Shown one piece after another: positions 44,837-55,000 of a stretch of 64,000 bases of DNA (position 1 is its first letter; each line of letters starts with the position of its first letter). Made by a program: the position numbers and the translations under genes. Under the pieces are notes generated by a model. The model saw only the letters and a list, made by a program, of their open reading frames with translations, was not told the DNA's origin and searched no databases. This stretch comes from Helicoverpa zea (Eukaryota > Arthropoda > Insecta > Lepidoptera > Noctuidae), in NCBI RefSeq assembly GCF_022581195.2, contig NC_061479.1, positions 5,890,001-5,954,000 of the forward strand. The letters are read 5' to 3'.

Positions 44837-45424
44837 TTGTTGTTTTTTCCCCCGACTGTTCTAATTTAAAATAAATCTAGCCCTTAAAAAGTCTCATCAT
44901 GGGTGGAGAATAATATTAGAAAAAATCTGTGAGTAGACCATGAAACCTTGGAAATGGCAATTGAAAGTGAATCAAAATTATATGTTAGTTGGATGGAACC
45001 CATCGATTTTCATAAAACGTGGTGCAAAAGCATTCTGCACTGCTACAAATGTTTGAGCAAAAGGCACACAGGTAAAATAAAATACAACAGTTTGTGACAT
45101 TATATAGTAGTTTAAAATTTCATTATTTATGTTTAGGTAGATCAAAGATTTAGAAGAAAATAGCTAGAAACGTTCATAGTTTAGTTTTTCTTCTCAAAAA
45201 GAATAAAAGAAAAGACGCTCATAGCAAGTCACCATCGACGTATTTTTGCTAGTAGTTGCCAGATGACAATAAATTTATCATTCGGAAAGGAAAATAAGTT
45301 TCTGTTGTTGGCAACAACACCACAGTGACTTGTCAAATTACAGCTTGCAATTTTGCTTCGAAGACAAACCAAATAAATAACTTAATCTCAATTTTGCTTA
45401 AAATACAATCAATTCGATACTAAA

Positions 45425-46849
45425 ATGGCAGACAAACCGAAAGTAGACCTCGGCCTTCTTGAAGAAGATGATGAATTCGAAGAATTTCCCGCGGAAAGTG
45501 AGTATTTCACGTTACTGTTTTTCTACAAAGTTCGGGAGTAATTTTCGTGAGTTTTTGGTGTAACTTTCTATTGTTTTGTTTTAAGATTGGGGAACGGAAG
45601 ACGCTGACGATGAAGACGTCTCCGTTTGGGAAGATAACTGGGAGGATGACATCGTACAAGACGATTTTAATATGCAATTGAGGTTAGTATTTTTTTATGA
45701 CGTCAAAAGTTTTGTTTGTACCTCGATTTATTAAATTAAACAATTGAACAGAGAACTTATGTATAAGCCTTCACGTTCTAACAAAAAAGCATCTATTCTT
45801 AGTGTGATTAAATTTTTAGATTAAATTCTTAGTCAAGTTAAAGAAGATTGGGCAAGAATGTATGAAGTTTGGTCCAAATGTCCACCACGAACGAGACCTA
45901 TATAATTAAATAGTCCACTTAATTTAGACTAACTTTTATTAAGAAAGTAAAAAAAAACAATGCCAAAAAAAAGTCATAGTCAAAAATGTATTCTTAATTT
46001 TCGGTAGTTTTTGTATGTTATCATTACTATTTTTTTTTATTCCACTTCCATTTCTGCACTTAATCTAAAACTAAGATGAGTAAGACACATTTGCATATAA
46101 ACAGCCCATATTTTTTTGCCCGATGGATGTACGAATCATATCCAATTGAGGCGCCAGAAGTGCTTGGATATACTCAGCGGTGCCTGGATCTAAGAAAGTT
46201 CGATGTAACTGGTGGTGTCTTCTCTCTAATAATGAACAATTCTATTTTGTCAGAAGTTACAGAAAGTATGAAAATCGAACATCACGAAAAGAAATTGAAA
46301 ACATGAAATTGAAAAAATCTATAAAATGTTTTATTTAATTTTGCTATAACTTTTTTTTGGCATTATATTTTTTTTACTTTCATAACAAAAAATGTTCTAT
46401 ATTTAACGGGCTATCTAGCCATATAGGTCTCGTTCGTGGTGGACATTTGGACCGGAATCGCCCATTGTCCTTTAAAGTCATTAATATATTTGACATTTAT
46501 TTAACCTGAGAAGGTATGTATACCTTCTGTGTTACTGTGTTCTGACTTTATGTGGCTCTGAATCTAGTAATCCAATTTGAAACAATTATTTCACTGTTGG
46601 AAAGCTACACTCTTCATGAGTAACACAATGTTGGTGGAGCATATTTTCTCCCAGTATGGGCTGTAGTTAGTTAGAAAAAATTAAACTACTGTAATTGAAT
46701 TATTATCGATTAATACAAATCTCATGGGAAAAAAATATTTTTTATCAACGATTTTCAACTAAATACCAATTTTTCTTTTGTAATAATTGTTTCATATTTT
46801 CTGTTTCAGGCAACAACTAGAAAAACTGAAGGAACACAACAAAGCCTAG
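45425..46849 (+). CDS. SEM1: SEM1/DSS1, 26S proteasome lid and BRCA2-binding acidic protein
   Basis: Exons 45425-45497, 45586-45682 and 46810-46849; GT/AG junctions, phases 1 and 2, 69 aa, the usual length. The protein is very acidic. Hallmarks are VDLGLLEEDDEFEEFPAE, then VWEDNWEDDIVQDDFNMQLR, then a short helix, QQLEKLKEHNKA. SEM1 is a subunit of the proteasome lid and also stabilises BRCA2 and the TREX-2 mRNA export complex in other eukaryotes; it acts in nucleus and cytoplasm. Start context TAAAATGGC. Intron 2 (45683-46809) contains a 614-bp DNA transposon. Poly(A) signal at 46899. Confidence 0.95.
45850..46463. mobile_element. 614-bp DNA transposon with a small ORF, in SEM1 intron 2
   Basis: Long inverted ends. 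The left has GGTCCAAATGTCCACCACGA and ACGAGACCTATAT; the right is their inverse, plus matching GAAAGTAAAAAAAA and AATGCCAAAAAAAAG blocks about 100-120 bp in. Outer bases are GGGC...GCCC, flanked by ATT on both sides. The centre holds a 76-codon plus frame (46076-46306) starting MSKTHLHINSPYFFARW, which I do not recognise as a transposase. The element could be a deletion derivative or could carry a captured host fragment. Confidence 0.65.
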
Positions 46850-46898
46850 ATTAACTTAGCATAACTTTGTCTAGATTTAAGTTAAAGTACTAATATGT

Positions 46899-46904
46899 AA
46901 TAAA
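46899..46904 (+). terminator. Poly(A) signal of SEM1
   Basis: AATAAA 50 bases after the SEM1 stop. Confidence 0.6.
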
Positions 46905-46968
46905 TTCCTGGTGAAACTCTCAACATGGTATTTTTATTCAGTTCTAAAATAAGGGTAGTCAGAAATCT

Positions 46969-47305
46969 GGGGCACGATTCTACTAATTGTACTTAAGCGA
47001 CAGATCCAATCACGACTCAATTACGATTGAAGCGCATGTGGCATTCCACTATTTTTTCGTTTTTATCCACGTTTTTATCCATTTCTGTGATTCAATAATG
47101 AGTCATACTGTCTGCAAATTATTTACAATTGCAATATTTTTGTAGAGCAGATTACCATATAGACCAAATGGCAGGACCAATCGCAAATCAATCAAATGTC
47201 ATTGGAATACGATTGGTATTATGTTAGTAGCAGAATGCCCGCTAAGGTTAAAACTGCTATTTCGATTCTATTTTGACATTAATGACTTAGCAGAATCGAG
47301 CCCCT
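46969..47305. mobile_element. MITE with GGGCCCGATTCT termini, copy 4, inside SINE-A
   Basis: GGGCACGATTCTACTAATTG at the left, CAGAATCGAGCCC at the right, CTG on both sides. The flanks (AGGGTAGTCAGAAATCTG and CTGAAAGTCTGGCAATCAG) are two halves of a SINE-A body. Confidence 0.7.
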
Positions 47306-47455
47306 GAAAGTCTGGCAATCAGTCTTGCAATGGGTGTTGCCCGGGTAAGGCCCAGTGGTAGGCAGTCGCTCCTTATGGCACACTGGTACTCAGCTGCATC
47401 CGGTAAGAATGGAAGCCAACCACAACATAGTTGGGAAAAGCCTAGGCAGATGATG
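47300..47455 (+). repeat. SINE-A, 3' part
   Basis: Continues from the MITE: GGGTGTTGCCCGGGTAAGGC, GGCAGTCGCTCCTTATGGCA, and the GATGATGA tail. Another short tail fragment is at 48058-48115. Confidence 0.6.
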
Positions 47456-47459
47456 ATTT

Positions 47460-48050
47460 ATTATTCCATTTTCATTCTCAAAGATTGTTAACATATTTTA
47501 TTTATAGCTGTTTGCAGTTTACTCTTGTAGATATCAAATTAGTGACTTGAGATGAATTAAAACTACAAAATTACGAAAAATAACACGTTTAATATAAAAA
47601 AAAAAACTTACAACAATAACTATAAGAATTTCAGTTCTGATAAGCTCGAAAATTGATCAACACATTTCAAAAATTTTGACATATATTGAGTTTTATAAGT
47701 ATTTTCGAATATAAGTAAAAAAAGGCACTATTTTGTATCAAAAGCACTTTCTACTTTATAATAGAACGTGGTTTTAAAAAGTACCGGGGTTTAGAACTTC
47801 AACTTTGTTCTAGACGGTGATTAATACCTAGTACTTTTTTAAGACCACATTATATAAGGTAGCAAAAATAATTATTTCTAAAAAGTTATCAAAAATCAGT
47901 TTTATAATGAAGTTAAGCTAAAAATTGGTCCCTAAATGATTTTTCAGCCTTTTTATAACATGAAACAGAAAATGACAAATGGATGACAATCTCCTTCTAT
48001 TCGTGAAGTTGGTTAAACTGATAAAAATATGGAATGATAACTGTATTGAG
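47460..48050. other. Intergenic, AT-rich, with one inverted repeat
   Basis: Between SEM1 and importin alpha. GTGGTTTTAAAAAGTAC (47768) and GTACTTTTTTAAGACCAC (47831) form the core of an imperfect inverted pair with 31-base arms. No gene. Confidence 0.5.
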
Positions 48051-48672
48051 AAGAAAATACTGGTACTCGGCTGCATCCGGTTAGACTGGAAGCTGATCCC
48101 AACATGTAAAACAGCTAGACATTTATGACAATGTATGGGAAAAAAGACATGATATGAACAGAAATATATTGGCAAGAAGATGATGAATTTCACTAAATTA
48201 TGCATGAACTTATATTTAAATTATTATCTCACTAAAGGTAGAATCAAGACCAGCTTGATATTTTGGTTAAATTAGGAATAAACATACAGGATTCCTCTAT
48301 CCTACCACAACTTAACAAATTGAAAAACTTAAAAATAATTTCTGAAATACAGATGTTTTTAAAAGTTGTCAATATGGATAAAACAAAATGATTTTCTTAT
48401 TGTATATTTTTTTTCTATTTTTTGTACTGTAACGAGAGTTTATTATAACTAAAGGTTTGATAACTACTCTCTAAATACATTTGCACTCAATAGGCCAAGA
48501 CTCCACAGAAGCAGAGCGTAGAACATTTTAAATAACCAATGGAATTTCGTGTTACAAACACTGCTGCGATTAATAAAATAATATGTGGAAGTTGGTATTT
48601 GGATATTTTTTATTAATCATGCTAATGCTGAACAGATTTTGATACAGCTTTAACTCAGAATAACATATAGAC

Positions 48673-48804
48673 TAACAGCCTTACTTATAAAAATCTCTAA
48701 TCATCTTCTAAGCATCATTTTAACTAATTACTACTCAAAGCCTTAAGTAGTGATTAAATGTTAGTTAAGACATGCTTAAGCAACGTTTATAAGTAAGGCT
48801 GTTA
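48673..48804. mobile_element. 132-bp MITE with perfect 19-bp TIRs
   Basis: TAACAGCCTTACTTATAAA and its exact inverse. If the outer TA is counted as the target duplication, this fits a Tc1/mariner-type MITE. It lies downstream of importin alpha. Confidence 0.7.
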
Positions 48805-49070
48805 ATGTTATCGGAGCGGGAAGGAGTTACACGTATATTTATATTATATCATACTAGCTTCTACACGCGGTTTCGCCCGCGTCCCGGATGGTGACAAAAA
48901 TTATCCTATATCCTCCCGGGTCTAGGCTACCTCCCCTCTAATTTTCAGCTTAAGCCGTTCAGCCATTCTTGAGTTATAAAACACTACTTTCTTTTATATA
49001 GGTATATAGATTTAGAGAGTAGTAACAAAAGTTTTTTCTTACAAACTACAGTTATTTATAAGCTTATGAA

Positions 49071-52000
49071 CTAAAAGTTAATATTCTGATTGCCAGTGGT
49101 TCCGAATTGATATTCTGCTTCCGTCTGCTCGGGCTGAGCGATCGGGTCGTCAGTCTCGCCGAAATATGTGTCTAAGATGTGCAGGACTTTCTTGTAAATC
49201 TGTGGAGAGAAAACATTTGTATTATTTATCATTACTAACTAGTTCTTGCCTGCGGTTTCATCAGCATCCCGTGCTCGGCTAAAATATAGCCTATATCTAT
49301 ACTAATATTACAAAGAGGAAAACTTTGTTTATATGTTGGGTTGTAATGGATAAACTCAAAAACTACTGGACCGATTTTAAATACTCTTTCGCCATTAGAA
49401 AGCTATATTATCTGCGAGTAACATAGGCTATATTTTATCCCGGTGCGGGCAGTAGCTCCCACGGGACGCGGGTGAAACCGCGGGAAAACGGCTAGTCATC
49501 TATATTAATATAATAATGAGGAATCATTCTCTGGTTGTTTCTTCGCACCCTAATGACTCCACTCGACTCCAAAACTAAAGCACCAATTTGAAAAGTTCTT
49601 TCACATTCAAGAAGCTTTGCTATACCCATAACATCTATATTCTATCCCGGTACGGGAAATAATTTCCCAGGGACGACGGAAACGATAAAGTTTTAACGCC
49701 CCATAGGAACTTCTGCCCATACCCAGACAAAATACAGAGTTACTCGAAAATAGTATGGCTTCCCAACAGTAAAGGATTTTTTCTAATTTACTTCAATAGT
49801 TTTCCAGCCTTCAAGGTACAAACAAACAGAAAAATGATTCCTCTATATTAGTACAGATTTAAATGGAATAACATACCTGTTCATTTTCATGCTGTTGTAA
49901 GTTTTCGATTTGGTCCAAAGCACCAATCTCTTCAAGTCTCATGCACAGAGGGTCTACTTGACCATATTTCACAGCCGCCTAGAAAATAAAGATAAATAAT
50001 TAAAGAAATGATTATAAAAACATCGTGTTTGGAGGGTACGATAAACTGTAGGTAAGGGCTGTCATTTGGTAGTCATTAAGGGCAAAAGCCAAAAAGTCTG
50101 ACAACAAGCCTGGGTAACTGAGTTGAGGTCAGACAGGCAGTCGCTTCTTGTTCACATCCAGTTAGACTGGGAGCCAGCCCAAACATAGTTGGGAAAAGGC
50201 TAGGCAGATTATGATGATTATATAAACTGCTTTCATTGGTCTAGTTGTCGTATAACGCGACTACTGTGCACGAGGTTTCGGGTTCGATTCGCCTTGAAGG
50301 TTTAGAAAATATCATAAAGCAGCCCGGAGCCTGAAATTTGGTGATTGATGCACCCATGCATCGGATGTAAACTTTTCGGCCGGTGGTGGCTTGTCGTCGC
50401 ATCGCGCTATGAGAGTGAAGGAATAGTGAGTGCACCTGTGTCCAAGCAAATGTGCCTGCACTATAATATGTCCTGCGCAGCGCAGCTGATCTCCTCATAA
50501 GAGAACAGCCGCAGTGACAGACAAATTATTTCTAATTTTACATATACATATGTTATTTACCTGCAACAAGTTAGTAAGTCCATCCAACACAACAGAAATG
50601 GCTCTGTGGTCTGCAGCATGTAACAAAGAGCAGTAGGGCTCCAAGAATCCAGCGGTGATGAGGGCGTCTAGCTGCTCAGGAGTTCCGCCTAAGCAGAGGT
50701 TGGTGATCGCCCAGGCTGCTTCTTTTTGGCATCTGTGGAGATTTGAATGGGCTTGAGAAATGCATGTAAAAATCAAAGTAAATGTCATAATAGCAACTAT
50801 TTAATCAATTGAAGCATTGTTTTAGTAACAAACAAAAATAGGGTTGAAATCAAACTCGTGGAAGGAGTAGTTAACGTCATATTAAAGGTGCAGATGGTAT
50901 GTACTACATCTATGTGCTTTGTGTATGTTTTTTGTTTTGTGTATTCACTTATATACTTCCCATTTATGTACTCCCTTACATACTTCGCCTATATACATAG
51001 TTATTTGTACTACCTACGCAATCCGCTTACAAAATATCTTATAGTAGCTTCCGCTCACGGCTTCTCCCGCGTGGTGTGTTGATAAAAAGTAGCCAATGTG
51101 TTAATCCAGGGTATCTATCACCTATCTACATACCAAATTTCAACCCAATCGGTCCAGCCGTTTTTGCGTGATAGAATAACAAACGTACATCCGTACATTC
51201 TCACAAACTTTGACATTTATAATATTAGTAGGATTGTACTCCTTTTATGTATTCCTTACCTATGTACTCTATTACATATTACATACTTGGATTCGACTGG
51301 AAGCCGACCCCAAAATAGGTGGGACTGGTGGTACTACCTTAAGCTTCCTACTCTATGCACCTGTAATATGTTTAGGGAACCGGCTAGTCCACTCACTTGA
51401 TATCCTCAGTGGCAAGCACATGCAGCAAATGCCCCAGCACTCCTCCCTGTATGGCTCGCTGGATCTGCTGCTGGGTGCCGGCGAGGATGTTGCTGACGGC
51501 CCAGGCGGCCTCCTTCATGAGCGACGGCTTGCCGCAGCGGAGGAGAGACATGATGGGGGGGAGGCAGCTGGCGTCTAGGCATCGGTCTGTCTGTGGAAGA
51601 AAGATACTCAAAGTCAAAGTCAAAAACGTTTATTGAAACTAGGCTAGTTTTTAGCACTTTTTCACGTCAAATTTACAAAAGGACAGCACCCCCAAAACGC
51701 CCCTCTTTCACCACTTCCTAGTGTTATGGCTGGGAAGCAGTGGTGAAGAATAAACTGTACTGTTTAACATATTGTGAAAATTCTGCTTTATTAAATACTG
51801 TTAACATGTTCATCTGCGATTATATTATTATTTGACTACATAGGCTAATATGATGATTTTACTTCAATGTTCTAGCTGGCTAGAAGATTGCCCATATACT
51901 TTTAAATATGTGTTTTTACCCAAAAGAAGGAGGTTCTCAATTTGCTAACCATTTGCCTAAGTCAGCGAAGCATAATTTACTTACATTACCATTTTAGAAT

Positions 52001-55000
52001 GAAACATTGGTAGTCTGATCCCAGCATAGTGGGAAAAGGCTAGGCAAGTCATTTGGACAGCATACTCAACTACATCTAGTAACTTCTACTACATAGTTCA
52101 TTACCTGTTCATCTGGTAGTTGGAAAAAGACAGTTTTGGGGTCAGTTAGACCGCTTTATCATGCACTCAGCTGCATCCGGTGACATCTACATACTTCGGA
52201 AATAGCTAGGCAGTTGGTGATTACCTGTTCATCAGAGCCAGTGAGCATGTTGCCGATAGACCTCAGTGCTGGGGTGCGGACTGCTGGGGACTTGTGCTCT
52301 AGCAATGCAATGACTCTGGGGAGTAGGTTGGGAGTCAGCTGGACTGCTTCTATGCGTTCGTTTGGCCCGTCTGTTAGGTAGGATAGGGCCCAGCATGCAT
52401 CCGCTGTGGGAGAAATAAAGGTGTTAAGTTCAGGTCATAATGTAATAAAGAGGAATCATTTTTTTAAAGAAAGTAGTTAAAACCATGGGAAACATAGCAC
52501 ACAAGCTAGTAATCAACGACTTTAGTGAAATTTGAAAGACAAATTTACACTTTTTTTAGACAAGTGTTCAACACATGTTTAAGTTTTTTTAAAGCCGGAA
52601 GAGTTCATATGTTTGATTGTTCATTTGAACACACTAAACTCACAAACTGCATTAATAAAAGTAATTTTCCATACACATGGGGTTTTTTTGTTAGTGTGTG
52701 TATACAAGTACCCAGTAAAAAACTTCATTCTTTCTTACCCAAAACATCTTGATCGGCGATCTCCAAAAGCTCGGCTATGTAGGGCAAGGCGGGAGCCACG
52801 TAGTCGAATTTCACCAATGGGTTCTTGTTTCTGAAAGAAATATTTATTTATTGTAAGTATACAACGTTATTTTTTGTTTATGCGAAACCTGATACACCTA
52901 TCTAGTATTTTTATGTAAAGAATCTATGTACGAAATTTCAAAACCGTATCATGAAAAATCACAAAGTTATAAGCTTGCTAAGTTACGGGACTGTCCGTAA
53001 AAATACATAATCACCACAAAACGCACACATGCCGCGCAACGCGATAGCACTGTGTGCTCGCGCCCGCTATGAACTCGCCGTGACCGCCGTTGTGCGAGAA
53101 TAAATACCTATTTGTGGTGTCCAACATTCAAAGTTTTTTAGATAATTTGGGGAAAAAATATAACATGGTGTAAAAACTATTGGAATCGATTCAGTTACTG
53201 ATTCTGAACAAACTATATTCAGGTTTCGCACAAACAAAAAATAACGTTGTATATGTTATTAAATAATGGCGTCCTAGCTGATTGTCAGGTAGGAAGATCA
53301 GCCAACTGCGCAGGACATATTATATTGCACGCACATTTGCTTGGACACAGGTGCACTCACTATTCCTTCACTCTCATAGCGCGATGGGACGACAACCCGA
53401 CACACACCACCGGAGAGAGTCATCATCAATCACTAACTTCCAGACCCTGTGCTGCTTTGTGAAAGTTTCTATAACCCACATAGCGACAGCCCGACCCAGG
53501 GGTTGGGCGAGACATCGTGTACTGTGAAACCAATAGACCACCGAGGCAGTGGTTGTTTCTCACCTGCAGAAGTTGCTGTGAGTCCACACTGACTGGAGGC
53601 TGGTCATCAGAGGCAGTAGCACAGCTAGGGCTCCTAGAGACAGGTCTGGATCCCTATATCATCTCTCTCACCTGCAGAAGTTGCTGTAAGTCCCTCAGCT
53701 GGGTGGAACTGGTCATCAGAGGCAGCTAGGGCTCCCTGAGACAGCTCCAGAGCCCTATATCATCTCTCTCACCTGCAGAAGTTGCTGTAAATCCACACGG
53801 CTGTTCGCAGCTGGGTGGAAGTCGTGGAACTGGTCATCAGAGGCAGTAAGACAGCTAAGGCTCTCTGAGACAGCTCCGGAGCCCTATATCATCTCTCTCA
53901 CCTGCAAAAGTTGCTGTAAGTCCACACGGCTGTTCTCAGCTGGGTGGAGGTGGTGGTACTGGTCATCAGAGGCAGTAAGACAGCTAGGGCTCCTTGGGAC
54001 AGCACGGCGTCCCGGGTTTGTGGTCCGTCGCCAGCGATGTTGCCGAGAGCCCAGGCACATTGTTCGCCTACTATGCCGCCTTGGGCTAGGAGAGCGACTA
54101 GTTTGGGTATGGCTCCGCCCTATCGAAGTTAATAAGTAAGATTAAGTACACGATTAACCAAGAGTAGCAATTGAGACGGCCCTGCACCCAGGCCTTGAGC
54201 GTCCCTACGCAACTAACTTGTTATTTTTTGCTGTTCAACCACGAGATTAGTAAGTTTGCAACTATTTTGGAATTAGACTTACTTAGTACACAAATCTTAG
54301 ATTTTTTTTAAGGGGAATTTTATCAGAAACTATTGAACCCAGTACATAATCTCATAGTAACATATGCTAGATTTTATCAGCATATGTGAAGATTTTGTCA
54401 GCATATGTGAAGAATTTTCCCCTTGGAATGGCCGAATCTGTAGGGAACAACTAAAAAAACACATTAATAATTAAAAAATATATAAACTTACATCAACAAC
54501 AGCCATGGTGTGTTCATGGGTGCCGGAAGCAATGTTGGTGATCGCCCAGGCTGCTTCAAACTGAAGATCAGGGCTGCAAACAATTATATATTATTTAGAG
54601 ACAGTCGCTCCTTGTGGCACACTGGTACTCAGCTGCATCCCCAACATAGTCGGGTAAAGGCCCAGGTGATGATGCTGTGAAACTACCCTTTAAATTAATT
54701 AATTCTAATAGGGTGCAGCTGAGTACCAGTGGGGCACATGGAGTGATTGCCTATCTGACATCCTCATGCCAGTTACCTATGGCACGACATTTTTCAGATT
54801 TTGGACCACCCCCTACAATCATCCTATCGTCATTTCTTAATGACACCCCCCCTTCTCCCAAAATTGACCAGTTTGACAAAATTAAAACAATGCAGATTTG
54901 AGAAAAATAGGGTATTATATGATTAAAACACTTGGCTATAGAATCACCTTTTATTATTTTTACTTTGGCAATAATCATTGATATAATATGATACCTATTC

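Noticed and set aside
51210..51657. ORFs antisense or out of frame to importin exon 8
   Set aside because: Shadows of a well-supported exon.
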